Assembly: GCF_000308855.1 (NCBI RefSeq) | Contig: NZ_BAGM01000042.1 | Span: 1 to 52,792, forward strand | Direction of reading: 5' to 3' | Source of the DNA: Nocardia veterana NBRC 100344 | GTDB lineage: Bacteria; Actinomycetota; Actinomycetes; Mycobacteriales; Mycobacteriaceae | DNA: 52,792 nucleotides | Part shown: positions 35,141 through 44,679 of the stretch, in pieces | Position numbering within the stretch: position 1 is the first letter of the stretch | Layout of the letters: each line of letters opens with the position of its first letter | Position numbers and translations under genes: made by a program | The notes under the pieces: model-generated | The model's input: only the letters and a program-made list of their open reading frames with translations | Database searches by the model: none | Told to the model about the DNA's origin: nothing

Positions 35141-35719
35141 ATGCAGACTTTGGCCAGGATCATCGGCTCGGCGGCGGTCGCGGCGGCCGCGGTCGCGCTC
35201 ACCGCCTGTGGTGGCAACGACGACAACGGCTCCGCGGCGGCCTCGAGCACCACGGCCGGCCTACCCACCTCCGGGCGGTCCGCGGCTGCGGCTCCGACGG
35301 CGAGCCACGGTCGTGAGTGCACCGCCGACGACATCGGTGTCACCGGCGGCTTCGGCCAGGCGCCGACCATCACCATTCCCGACGACTGCGATCCGCCCAA
35401 GCAGCTGGTCACCAAGGATCTGGTCGAGGGCAGCGGGCCCGCGGCGGCGACCGGGCAGCCGGTCGAGATGAACTACTCCCTGGTCACCTGGTCGGACAAG
35501 AAGAAGCTGGACAGCTCCTTCGACCGCGGTCAGACCTTTCCGCTCACCCTCGGCACCGGTGAGGTCATCCAGGGTTGGGATCAGGGCCTGATCGGGATCA
35601 AACAGGGCGGGCGGCGACTGCTGATCATTCCGCCGGATCTGGGTTACGGCCAGGGCGGCCAGGGCGTGAAGCCCAACGAGACTCTCGTCTTCGTGACCGA
35701 CGCGGTCAAGGTCGGGTAG
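35141..35719 (+). CDS. Secreted lipoprotein, FKBP-type peptidyl-prolyl isomerase
   Basis: 192 residues from ATG 35141. It has a lipoprotein signal peptide (RIIGSAAVAAAAVALTAC) with the lipidated Cys23, then a Ser/Ala/Thr linker, then an FKBP domain (GQPVEMNYSLVTW, DSSFDRGQTFPLTLGTGEVIQGWDQGL, RRLLIIPPDLGYG). The usual active-site aromatic and Asp positions are present in that domain. It should speed proline isomerisation of exported proteins at the outer face of the membrane. It lies upstream of tig on the same strand, separated by 190 bases. Confidence 0.9.
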   Translation: MQTLARIIGSAAVAAAAVALTACGGNDDNGSAAASSTTAGLPTSGRSAAAAPTASHGRECTADDIGVTGGFGQAPTITIPDDCDPPKQLVTKDLVEGSGPAAATGQPVEMNYSLVTWSDKKKLDSSFDRGQTFPLTLGTGEVIQGWDQGLIGIKQGGRRLLIIPPDLGYGQGGQGVKPNETLVFVTDAVKVG

Positions 35720-35909
35720 TCCGCCCGTTGCGGGTGGCGACCTTCCAATGGCCGATTGTGGCCCCGCCTCGAGGGTCGACTACCCTGATCGGGATGCGAT
35801 TTCGGGGGGAACAGCGCCGTTGTAGAACGGCACCCGAACATCGTCGTCGTCGGACCGTGTCCGTCGGGCGACCACACAGACCAGTGAACAACGAACAAGG
35901 AGCATGTCC

Positions 35910-37286
35910 GTGAAGAGCACCGTCGAGCAGCTGAGCCCGACCCGGGTCCGCATCAATGTCGAGGTGCCCTTCGAGGAGCTGAAGCCGGATTTCGACAAGG
36001 CGTACAAGGCGCTGGCCCAGCAGGTGCGGATTCCCGGCTTCCGTCCGGGTAAGGCCCCGGCCAAGCTGCTGGAAGCCCGCCTCGGCCGCGGCGCCATCCT
36101 CGAGCAGGTCGTCAACGACGCGCTGCCGGCCCGCTACAGCGAGGCCGTCACCGCTTCCGACGTGAAGGTGCTCGGCCGCCCCGAGATCGAGATCACCAAG
36201 ATCGAGGACGGCGACGAGCTGGCGTTCACCGCCGAGGTCGATGTCCGACCGGAGATCACGCTGCCCGACTACGAGACCATCGAGGTCACCGTCGACCCGC
36301 TCACCATCGGCGACGAGGACATCGAGCAGCAGCTGCAGTCGCTGCGGCAGCGCTTCGGCACCCTGAAGAGCGTCGAGCGCGCGGTGCAGAACGGCGATTT
36401 CGTCTCGATCGACCTGTCAGCCACCGTGGACGGCGAGGAGGTCACCGAGGCGACCACCTCCGGCCTGTCGCACGAGGTCGGCTCCGGCCAGCTGATCGAG
36501 GGCCTGGACGACACCCTGATCGGGATGAAGGCCGAGGAGTCCAAGGACTTCACCTCCACCCTGGTGGCCGGCGAGCACGCCGGTAAGGAAGCCGTCATCA
36601 CCGTCAAGGTCAACTCGGTCAAGGAGCGCGAGCTGCCCGAGGCCGACGACGAATTCGCGCAGATGGCAAGCGAATTCGACACCATCGAGGAGCTGAAGGA
36701 AGATCTGCGCAAGCGGGTCGAGCAGTCCAAGAAGGTGCAGCAGGCCGGCGAGATCCGCGACAAGGTGCTCGAGGCGCTGCTGGACAAGACCGAGGTCCCG
36801 CTGCCCGAGGCCGCGGTGCAGGCCGAGGTCGACGCGGTGCTGCACGACGCGGTGCACGGCTTCGACCACGACGAGGCGAAGTTCGCCGAGGCGCTCGAGG
36901 CGCAGGGCAGCACCCGCGAGGAGTTCGACAAGGATTCCAAGGAGGCCGCCGAGAAGTCGGTGAAGACCCAGCTGCTGCTGGACGCGGTGGCCGAATCGGA
37001 GAACACCCAGGTCGGCCAGCAGGAGCTGACCGAGCGCATCCTGTTCCAGTCGCAGCGCTACGGGATGGCGCCGGAGCAGTTCATCCAGCAGATCCAGCAG
37101 GCGGGCCAGCTCGGCGCGATCTTCGCCGATGTGCGCCGCGGCAAGGCGCTGGCCGGTGTGGTGCTCAAGGCCAAGGTCACCGACACCGAGGGCAACGCGG
37201 TCGACACCACCGAGATGTTCGGTGAGCCGGCCGACGCGGGGTCGGATGCGGAGGCCGCGGAGTCGGCCGAGAACACCGCCGAGTAG
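35910..37286 (+). CDS. tig: Trigger factor, ribosome-associated chaperone/prolyl isomerase
   Basis: 458 residues. The GTG at 35910 is preferred over the ATG at 35904 because AAGGAG (35897-35902) is seven bases before the GTG, and because mycobacterial homologues begin with [20 protein letters not shown]. The ribosome-binding loop FRPGKAP, a central FKBP domain ([18 protein letters not shown]) and the long helical arms are all present. The C-terminus is acidic, rich in Ala and Glu. A possible -10 (TACCCT at 35781-35786) lies upstream. A hairpin terminator follows the gene before clpP1. Confidence 0.96.
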   Translation: MKSTVEQLSPTRVRINVEVPFEELKPDFDKAYKALAQQVRIPGFRPGKAPAKLLEARLGRGAILEQVVNDALPARYSEAVTASDVKVLGRPEIEITKIEDGDELAFTAEVDVRPEITLPDYETIEVTVDPLTIGDEDIEQQLQSLRQRFGTLKSVERAVQNGDFVSIDLSATVDGEEVTEATTSGLSHEVGSGQLIEGLDDTLIGMKAEESKDFTSTLVAGEHAGKEAVITVKVNSVKERELPEADDEFAQMASEFDTIEELKEDLRKRVEQSKKVQQAGEIRDKVLEALLDKTEVPLPEAAVQAEVDAVLHDAVHGFDHDEAKFAEALEAQGSTREEFDKDSKEAAEKSVKTQLLLDAVAESENTQVGQQELTERILFQSQRYGMAPEQFIQQIQQAGQLGAIFADVRRGKALAGVVLKAKVTDTEGNAVDTTEMFGEPADAGSDAEAAESAENTAE

Positions 37287-37323
37287 CCATCGGCGACATA
37301 TGAGTCAGCTGTAAGCGAAGCAG

Positions 37324-37359
37324 GGCGGTACCGGGAGTTCGGTGCCGCCTTGTTTCGTT
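37324..37359 (+). terminator. Intrinsic terminator after tig
   Basis: GGCGGTACCG (37324-37333) and CGGTGCCGCC (37340-37349) pair over 10 bp with one G-U pair and a 6-base loop, followed by TTGTTTCGTT. clpP1 therefore needs its own promoter, which must lie in 37360-37503. Confidence 0.75.
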
Positions 37360-37503
37360 AGGGTTTGTGTCAACCGAATCAGGCCGCGGTCGAGTGTCGG
37401 GCACGGAGGCGGTAGCTTGCGTAACGACGAAGGCCCGGGAGACCGCATATTGGACAGAGGCTGTGCCGGCAGGCATCGTGCCGGCGAGAGAGGGCAGGTA
37501 TCC

Positions 37504-38139
37504 GTGACAATCAATCAGGCTGTGGCACCTTCGAAGTCGGGGCCGGTCATGACATCCGCGACTGCTGGGCTCAACCTCAGTGATTCGGTGTACGAGCGTT
37601 TGCTCCGCGACCGCATCATCTTCCTGGGCACCCAGGTGGACGACGACATCGCCAACAAGCTGTGCGCGCAGATCCTGCTGCTGGCGGCCGAGGATCCGAC
37701 TCGCGACATCTCGCTCTACATCAACTCGCCCGGCGGGTCGGTGACCGCGGGTATGGCGATCTACGACACGATGCAGTTCGCCGAATGCGATATCGCCACC
37801 TATGCCATGGGTCTGGCGGCCTCGATGGGGCAGTTCCTGCTGACCGCGGGCACCAAGGGCAAGCGTTATGCGCTGCCGCACGCGCGCATCATGATGCACC
37901 AGCCCTCGGCGGGTATCGGCGGTTCGGCCGCCGACATCGCGATCATGGCCGAGCAGTTCGCCCACACCAAGCGCGAGCTCACCGAGTTGCAGGCGCTGCA
38001 CACGGGGAAGTCGATCGAGCAGGTGACCGCCGACGCCGATCGTGACCGCTGGTTCACCGCCGCCGAAGCGCTCGACTACGGCTTCATCGACCACGTGATC
38101 ACGCACTCCCGTCAGGCCAACAACGGCTCGGCCCAGTAG
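37504..38139 (+). CDS. clpP1: ATP-dependent Clp protease proteolytic subunit ClpP1
   Basis: 211 residues from GTG 37504, with GAGAGGG upstream; ATG 37549 is a possible shorter start. The triad is complete: Ser in GLAASMGQFLL, His in MMHQPSAG and Asp in TADADRDRW. In mycobacteria ClpP1 and ClpP2 form a two-ring 14-mer that is essential and degrades proteins fed by ClpX or ClpC1. clpP2 follows 30 bases later, so the two make an operon. The leader contains the direct repeat GTGCCGGC (37463-37470 and 37478-37485). Confidence 0.95.
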   Translation: MTINQAVAPSKSGPVMTSATAGLNLSDSVYERLLRDRIIFLGTQVDDDIANKLCAQILLLAAEDPTRDISLYINSPGGSVTAGMAIYDTMQFAECDIATYAMGLAASMGQFLLTAGTKGKRYALPHARIMMHQPSAGIGGSAADIAIMAEQFAHTKRELTELQALHTGKSIEQVTADADRDRWFTAAEALDYGFIDHVITHSRQANNGSAQ

Positions 38140-38169
38140 CGTTCCACCACACAGACTTTGGAGACGAAG

Positions 38170-38838
38170 ATGACTCTCATCGATCCGCGGGCAGGCCTGT
38201 CCGGTATCGCACCGGCGAGCCCGCAGGCCCGCTACATCCTGCCGTCGTTCATCGAGCACTCGAGCTTCGGCGTCAAGGAGTCCAACCCGTACAACAAGCT
38301 GTTCGAGGAGCGCATCATCTTCCTCGGCGTGCAGGTGGACGACGCCTCGGCCAACGACATCATGGCGCAGCTGCTGGTGCTGGAGTCGCTGGATCCCGAT
38401 CGCGACATCACCATGTACATCAACTCGCCCGGTGGTTCCTTCACCTCGCTGATGGCCATCTACGACACCATGCAGTACGTGCGCGCCGATGTCGCGACGG
38501 TCTGCCTGGGCCAGGCGGCCTCGGCGGCGGCGGTGCTGCTCGCGGCCGGTACGCCGGGTAAGCGCGCCTGCCTGCCCAACGCCCGCGTGCTGATCCACCA
38601 GCCTTCGCTGGAGGGCGGCATCCAGGGCCAGGTCTCCGATCTGGAGATCCAGGCCGCCGAGATCGAGCGCATGCGCCGGCTGATGGAGACCACCCTGGCC
38701 CGCCACACGGGCAAGGATGCCGACACCATCCGCAAGGACACCGACCGCGACAAGATCCTGACGGCCGAGGAGGCCAAGGAATACGGGATCATCGACACGG
38801 TGTTCGACTACCGCAAGCTGAGCGCGCAGAAGAAGTGA
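38170..38838 (+). CDS. clpP2: ATP-dependent Clp protease proteolytic subunit ClpP2
   Basis: 222 residues from ATG 38170, with GGAGACGAAG just upstream. The active-site serine is in [12 protein letters not shown], His in [10 protein letters not shown] and Asp in KDTDRDKI. The N-terminal extension ([28 protein letters not shown]) is typical of ClpP2. It is the partner ring of ClpP1. It also gives the reference for the serine-less paralogue at 8845-9435, which shares the GQA.A context. Confidence 0.95.
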   Translation: MTLIDPRAGLSGIAPASPQARYILPSFIEHSSFGVKESNPYNKLFEERIIFLGVQVDDASANDIMAQLLVLESLDPDRDITMYINSPGGSFTSLMAIYDTMQYVRADVATVCLGQAASAAAVLLAAGTPGKRACLPNARVLIHQPSLEGGIQGQVSDLEIQAAEIERMRRLMETTLARHTGKDADTIRKDTDRDKILTAEEAKEYGIIDTVFDYRKLSAQKK

Positions 38839-39211
38839 TCCGGTCGCGGAGCTCGCCGCGAGGCGGGCTCCGCGGGGAACCGGTCCGGGTGGCGGAACGA
38901 GGTCGGCACCGCTCGGATCGGCGGCCGGGACGTCTCGCGGTGGGGTGTCGGGTGAGCTTTCCGACACTCTCTCGGCGAGAAACATCCCGGAGTTGTCGAC
39001 CTCTGTCGCGTCGACCGGGTACGGTCGGTCTAGGGACCTTGGCTCATCGGTTGTCGGCATATCGACCGACCCGGACGACGATCGCCGAAGTGCGAGAATC
39101 CGATCGAGGCGCGACACTGATCGGAGCACGGCGGGTAGCGTTGTTCGAAGGCGGCTTGTCGGCATCCGGGACAGACGGTTGCACGCGGACAAGGAAGTAG
39201 GGACCCACGAG
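38839..39211 (+). other. 373-base clpP2-clpX intergenic region
   Basis: Open frames here overlap the clpX frame but have no ribosome binding site or protein-like composition. There is a hairpin with arms CGACCG and CGGTCG (39012-39017 and 39022-39027, loop GGTA) and a GTCGAC pair upstream of it. The region probably holds a separate clpX promoter. Confidence 0.55.
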
Positions 39212-40492
<1,281 letters not shown>

Positions 40493-40510
40493 GAGCCGGC
40501 CGCCAGGTCC

Positions 40511-40554
40511 ACGCGAAAGGGGCGGGAGGTCTGCACCTCCCGCCCCTTTCGCGT
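40511..40554. terminator. Strong bidirectional terminator after clpX
   Basis: ACGCGAAAGGGGCGGGAGGT (40511-40530) pairs perfectly over 20 bp with 40535-40554, with a 4-base loop (CTGC). Runs of A and T near the base of the stem supply weak tracts in both directions. It lies between convergent clpX and the AhpD-like gene. Confidence 0.85.
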
Positions 40555-40570
40555 GCGGGCTATTCGGTCT

Positions 40571-41140
40571 TCATGCCCAGGGCACCCGGCAGGAGTCGGT
40601 ACTGAAACCCTGCGCGGTGATACCGAGTGCGGAATACGTGCGGGCGCGCGAATTCTCCAGGGCGATCTGGTAAGTCAGCTCTACGACGCCGTCGGTGCCG
40701 AACCGGGCGCGCAGATCGGTGATCTGTTCGTCGGTGACCGTGGTGGGTGTGGCGGTCATGGCGTCGGCGTAGGCGATCGCGGCGCGTTCGTCGTCGGTAT
40801 AGGACGGCGAGGTCTGATAGTCGGCGATATCCTTCAGCTTCTCCACGTCCAGATGGCTCAGCCGCATCAGCATGGTGCCGAAGTCGACGCACCAGGAACA
40901 GCCGATGGTCCACGCCACGCGGTAGACCGCGATCTCGAGGACATCCTCGGGAACGACGGCGGTGGCCCGCTGAACCAGTGATTCGTGGGCCGCGTAGGCG
41001 GTGAGCAGTTTGGGATGGTTGGCGAGGACGGCCATCGGTTCGGGCACCTCACCGAACTTGCGCTTGCTGAAGCGGTACATGATCCGAGTCAGCGGGCCGG
41101 CCTGTTGCGGTGTTACCGGGGGGATTCGGGTGGCACTCAT
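40571..41140 (-). CDS. Carboxymuconolactone decarboxylase/AhpD-like protein
   Basis: 189 residues. The core motif is IGCSWCVDFGTMLMR with a CxxC pair (CSWC) as in AhpD-like peroxidases and alkylhydroperoxidase partners. An upstream helix (YRVAWTIGCS) and a downstream helix (ERAAIAYADAMTATPTTVTDE) match the family. It probably acts as a thiol peroxidase or reductase with an unknown partner; some members are decarboxylases instead, but those lack CxxC. It is divergent from the DinB-like gene, with a palindrome-bearing promoter between them. Confidence 0.85.
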   Translation of the reverse strand: MSATRIPPVTPQQAGPLTRIMYRFSKRKFGEVPEPMAVLANHPKLLTAYAAHESLVQRATAVVPEDVLEIAVYRVAWTIGCSWCVDFGTMLMRLSHLDVEKLKDIADYQTSPSYTDDERAAIAYADAMTATPTTVTDEQITDLRARFGTDGVVELTYQIALENSRARTYSALGITAQGFSTDSCRVPWA

Positions 41141-41253
41141 GGTTCTCCCTTCGGAAGACGGTTCACCCCTTGGACGAGATGCTGTCGGCCGATGTGACGG
41201 GTGCGCGGTGTGACGCCGATCTCAGACCACGGTAGCGAGGAGAAAAATAAGCA

Positions 41254-41282
41254 TCGACAGATGATAAGCGTACGCATATCAT
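41254..41282 (+). promoter_or_regulatory. Promoter with embedded operator for a leaderless DinB-like gene
   Basis: TCGACA (41254-41259) and TATCAT (41277-41282) are separated by 17 bases, and the start site predicted seven bases later is the A of ATG 41289. The 20-base near-perfect palindrome TGATAAGCGTACGCATATCA (41262-41281, one mismatched pair) fills the space between the boxes, where a bound repressor would block RNA polymerase. Confidence 0.6.
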
Positions 41283-41288
41283 ATGCTC

Positions 41289-41888
41289 ATGACTAATATT
41301 GCCGACCTCGACCGCAAGGCGGTCGCCTACAGCGTCACGATCGTGTCGAAGGCGACGGCCGACGACCTGCTCAGGCCGACACCGTGCGCGGACTGGAACC
41401 TCGCACAGCTGCTGGCGCATATGTCCGCCCAGCATCGTGGCTTCGCGGCGGCTGCCCGCGGTCGCGGTGCCGACCCGTCCGCGTGGCGGGTCACCACGGC
41501 GGCGGATCCGGTGGCCGACTACCTCGCCGCGGCGGCCGATGTCGACTCGGCCTTCTCCGAATCCGATGTCCTGCAGCGGGTTTTCGACCTTCCGGAGTTC
41601 GGTTCCGGGTTCACCGCGCCGGGGGAGCAGGCGATCGGATTCCATCTCATCGACTACATCGTGCACGGCTGGGACGTCGCCCGGTCGCTCGATCTGCCCT
41701 ACGAACTGGACGCCGAACTCGTCGAGCCGGCCTTGCGCGTGGCCCGCGCGGTGCCCGACGGCGAGCTCCGAACTCAGGCGGGATCGCCGTTCGCGCCCGC
41801 GGTGCCGAATCCCGACGGCGCGGATCCGCTCGCGGAGATTCTCGCCTGGCTCGGCCGCTCGCCGAATTGGCCGGATCCGGTGAAATAG
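41289..41888 (+). CDS. TIGR03086-family DinB-like metal-binding protein
   Basis: 199 residues from ATG 41289, chosen from the promoter spacing; ATG 41283 is in frame too. It has DWNLAQLLAHMSAQHRGF and HLIDYIVHGWDVARSL, each giving His residues of the three-His metal site of the DinB/mycothiol-dependent isomerase fold. Proteins of this group are thought to use mycothiol as cofactor, but most have no known reaction. A divergent AhpD-like gene shares the control region, so both may answer to one regulator. Confidence 0.85.
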   Translation: MTNIADLDRKAVAYSVTIVSKATADDLLRPTPCADWNLAQLLAHMSAQHRGFAAAARGRGADPSAWRVTTAADPVADYLAAAADVDSAFSESDVLQRVFDLPEFGSGFTAPGEQAIGFHLIDYIVHGWDVARSLDLPYELDAELVEPALRVARAVPDGELRTQAGSPFAPAVPNPDGADPLAEILAWLGRSPNWPDPVK

Positions 41889-42028
41889 CCGGGGGCTGAA
41901 CATGATTACCCGGGCCGGGGGAGCGGGCGGCGCTGGAAGCGCGGGCGCGTCGGCGCCGGATCACGGTGGCGTCGGCAACGAGGGCGTGGCCGCGCCGGGA
42001 CCGTGGCGGGCGCGCGGTGCCGAGGACG

Positions 42029-42034
42029 TATCTT
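42029..42034 (+). promoter_or_regulatory. Putative -10 box for the MarR gene
   Basis: TATCTT fits TANNNT and would place the transcription start at 42041, one base before the ATG. No ribosome binding site is visible upstream of the start. Confidence 0.35.
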
Positions 42035-42041
42035 GTTCGGC

Positions 42042-42500
42042 ATGGCGGATACGCGGCGACCCGATCTGGCGGCGATGATCGTGCCGCTCGGCCGTGCCCT
42101 GATGGCGCTGGAAAAGCCCGTTCTGGAAGCGCACGGGCTGAGCATGTGGGCGTATTCGGTGCTGCTCGCGCTCAGCCGGGGTCCGGCGCGCGGCCAAGGC
42201 GTATTGGCCGAGGAGATCGGGGCCGACAAGACCCGGATCATTCCCGTCCTCGACGATCTACAGGAACGGGGGCTGATCGAACGCTACCCCGATCCCGCCG
42301 ATCGGCGGGCCCGGCTGCTGGCCGTGACGGCGGCGGGCCGGGCCCTGGCCCAGGCGGCGCAATCCGATATTCAGGCTCGGGAGGAGGTCTTGCTCGGTCG
42401 TCTCGATGCGGCGGACCGGCGCGGATTCCTCAACGCGCTGGCGGCATTGGCGGCGGTTCCACGGGCGGACATCGTCGATGCGGATGCACACCCGCGCTAG
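42042..42500 (+). CDS. MarR-family transcriptional regulator
   Basis: 152 residues from ATG 42042. It has the winged helix-turn-helix with VLAEEIGADKTRIIPVLDDLQERGLIERYPDPADRRARLLAVTAAG, the DxRxR wing typical of MarR. The flanking helices form the dimer interface. Ligand and targets are unknown. It is the nearest regulator to the palindrome at 41262-41281, two genes away, and is a candidate for binding it. It lies 153 bases after the DinB-like gene on the same strand. Confidence 0.88.
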   Translation: MADTRRPDLAAMIVPLGRALMALEKPVLEAHGLSMWAYSVLLALSRGPARGQGVLAEEIGADKTRIIPVLDDLQERGLIERYPDPADRRARLLAVTAAGRALAQAAQSDIQAREEVLLGRLDAADRRGFLNALAALAAVPRADIVDADAHPR

Positions 42501-42673
42501 CGGTATCGAATTGTCGCGGTAGTTCGTCGGGCTGCCGATCGGAGGCGGTGACGACCGGTTGCCTGGTCGCGCCCGTTGTCGAAGATCGTCGTTGACCTTC
42601 CGTGGTTCGCCGTTGAACCTTTTCCCCGATGCTTGCTCATCGCCGTCGCCGGTGGCGCCGTTACCGTGCGGCT

Positions 42674-43207
42674 TCACCTACTACGACGGCGCGGGAAGCG
42701 GATATTCATCGGCGCCGGATCGCGTAGTTGCACGCGTCCCCGCGGGGCGGCCAGGACGATCGCGGCGCCCAGTACCGGCAGGAGCAGGGCGGCCACGAGG
42801 CTGAACGCGAAATTGGCCGCGCTCATGTCATCCGGCTTGTGCGAGGCGTGATAGATCAGGTGCGGAATCCCGAAGACCAGCCAGCCGATGCCGGCGATCC
42901 GGGCGGTCACGCTGTCGCGGTAGTAGAGCGCGGCCAGGCTCAGTGCCCCGAAGCCGAGGAAGAACGCCCCGACGTCGGTGACCAGATGATGGTTGTACGG
43001 GCCGCCCATCGGCACCCAGTCCAGGCCGAAACCGGGAAAACTGCGGTACCACTGCTCCGGGAGCAGCAGTGCCCACAGGCCGATGACGATCCCCGTGATC
43101 GCCAACAACCACAACGAGATTCGAACGATCAACCACCGGCGGCGATCGACATCCAGTCGCATCCGGACCCGCAGCCCCTCGCCCGTCCCCCGCACCGAAA
43201 TTCGCAT
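42674..43207 (-). CDS. Four-helix membrane protein of unknown function
   Basis: 177 residues. A basic N-terminus is followed by four hydrophobic helices (residues about 28-50, 78-98, 101-120 and 132-152). The loop after helix 1 reads PEQWYRSFPGFGLDWVPMGGPYNHHLVTDVGAFFLGFG, and GIPHLIYHASHK has two conserved-looking His. It resembles small quinol- or haem-free membrane proteins annotated as hypothetical in many actinobacteria. I do not recognise a function. Confidence 0.72.
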   Translation of the reverse strand: MRISVRGTGEGLRVRMRLDVDRRRWLIVRISLWLLAITGIVIGLWALLLPEQWYRSFPGFGLDWVPMGGPYNHHLVTDVGAFFLGFGALSLAALYYRDSVTARIAGIGWLVFGIPHLIYHASHKPDDMSAANFAFSLVAALLLPVLGAAIVLAAPRGRVQLRDPAPMNIRFPRRRSR

Positions 43208-43343
43208 CAGACGCCCCTTCGTCCGCCGATTGTCGACTTACCGTAAACCGGGCAATGGGGAGGAACAAGGGGTGCAGTTCGCCGCCGGTCGGTCGCCGTC
43301 GAAATTCCGGCGGGCGCGCGGCGGCGATCCGGGATGCTAGAGG

Positions 43344-43718
43344 TCAGATCTTCTCGTTGACCATGTCGTCCGGGCCCCAGTAGGCCCGCATACTCGTGAT
43401 CCTGCCCTGCTCGTCGAACTCCATCACATCGATCGGCGACAGGGTCATGCGGTGGCCGCCGACCTCACCGACCAGGGTGAACGAGACCGCGGCATGGTTG
43501 CCGGCCACCCGCGCGGCGTGCAGTTCGGTCTTGCGCTCCAGGGATTCCAGCGCCTGGTACAGCTGGCCGATGGCCTCGTGGCCGCGGCGCGGATCGCTGC
43601 CGATCGGATCCTCGACGACGGCATCGGGTGCGTAGAGCGCCAGAATTTCCGAGGTCGGGCCGCTGGCCACCAATTGCACGTAGCGTTCGACCGTTTCGCG
43701 GATCTGCTGCGCTGCCAT
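43344..43718 (-). CDS. SnoaL-like/ketosteroid-isomerase-type protein
   Basis: 124 residues from ATG 43718, preceded by GGGAG; a GTG- or ATG-type start at 43730 would put this ribosome binding site inside the gene. The NTF2 fold shows IRETVERYVQLVASGPTSEILALYAPDAVVEDPIGS and the end RITSMRAYWGPDDM. The Asp and Tyr positions resemble delta-5-3-ketosteroid isomerases and related enzymes, often found with steroid catabolism genes, though none is seen here. Substrate unknown. Confidence 0.82.
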   Translation of the reverse strand: MAAQQIRETVERYVQLVASGPTSEILALYAPDAVVEDPIGSDPRRGHEAIGQLYQALESLERKTELHAARVAGNHAAVSFTLVGEVGGHRMTLSPIDVMEFDEQGRITSMRAYWGPDDMVNEKI

Positions 43719-43794
43719 GTGAACTCCCAAGAATTGAAACGTGTTCTAGTTGGGAGAGTAGCAGGGATCACGACTGTCGGTCCTGGTTCCCGGC

Positions 43795-44631
43795 TCAGGT
43801 TCCGGTGGCCGCGGGCGCATCCGGTTCGATGCGGTCGACTCCGCTGTAGATGTTCATCGTTTCGCCACGCAGGAAGCCGGCCAGGGTGAGTCCGCTGTCG
43901 GCGGCCAGATCGACGGCCAGCGAACTCGGCGCCGAGACCGCCCCGAGGACCGGGATGCCCGCCATCACCGCCTTCTGCACCAACTCGAAGGAGGCGCGGC
44001 CGCTGACGATCAGCACGGTGTCGTGTGCCGGTACGTGTCCCTCCCGCAACGCCCACCCGACCACCTTGTCGACGGCGTTGTGCCGCCCGACATCCTCGCG
44101 TACGGCCAGTGCCCGGCCGTCCGGTGTGAACAATCCGGCCGCGTGCAGGCCGCCGGTGGCGTCGAAAACGCTTTGCCGCGAGCGCAACTCGCCGGGCATC
44201 GCGGCGAGGACGGCCGGGTCGATGCGGGGTGCGGCGGCGGGCAGCCGGAAGCGGCTGCGGGTGCGCACCTGCTCGAGTGCGGTGGTCCCGCACAACCCGC
44301 ACGAACTGTTGGTGACGAACCCGCGCGGCCGGATCGGGACCGGCGTGCGCAGCTCGATATCGAGCACGTTGTAGGTATTGCGACCCTGATCGTCGGTGCC
44401 CGCGCAGTAGCGCGCGGACACGATGTCGTCGGCCGATTCGATGATCCCCTCGCTGAAGAGGAATCCGTGCGCGAGGTCGATGTCGTGGCCCGGTGTGCGC
44501 ATGGTGACGGTCAGCGCGGTTCCGCCGATGCGCAATTCCAGCGGTTCCTCCACCGCCAAGGTGTCGGGCCGGGAGATGACGCCCGCCGCGGTGATCCGTC
44601 GGGTCGGTCTGCGCGCGGTCACTCTGCTCAA
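43795..44631 (-). CDS. fdhD: Formate dehydrogenase accessory sulfurtransferase FdhD
   Basis: 278 residues. The redox motif SSCGLCG, REDVGRHNAVDKVVG and VSGRASFELVQKAVMAGIPV are all present. FdhD passes sulphur from a cysteine desulfurase to the molybdenum cofactor of formate dehydrogenase, which is needed for activity. The FdhF/YdeP-type enzyme gene lies 48 bases upstream on the same strand, so the two are almost certainly one operon. Confidence 0.94.
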   Translation of the reverse strand: MSRVTARRPTRRITAAGVISRPDTLAVEEPLELRIGGTALTVTMRTPGHDIDLAHGFLFSEGIIESADDIVSARYCAGTDDQGRNTYNVLDIELRTPVPIRPRGFVTNSSCGLCGTTALEQVRTRSRFRLPAAAPRIDPAVLAAMPGELRSRQSVFDATGGLHAAGLFTPDGRALAVREDVGRHNAVDKVVGWALREGHVPAHDTVLIVSGRASFELVQKAVMAGIPVLGAVSAPSSLAVDLAADSGLTLAGFLRGETMNIYSGVDRIEPDAPAATGT

Positions 44632-44679
44632 TGCTGCCTCGCAGTGCTGGTCGATGCCGCCGAAACGACGCCGGGGCGG

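Noticed and set aside
37360..37503. ClgR box in the clpP1 promoter
   Set aside because: I looked for the paired CGC/GCG arms expected for ClgR and found no convincing match, so no regulatory site is claimed.
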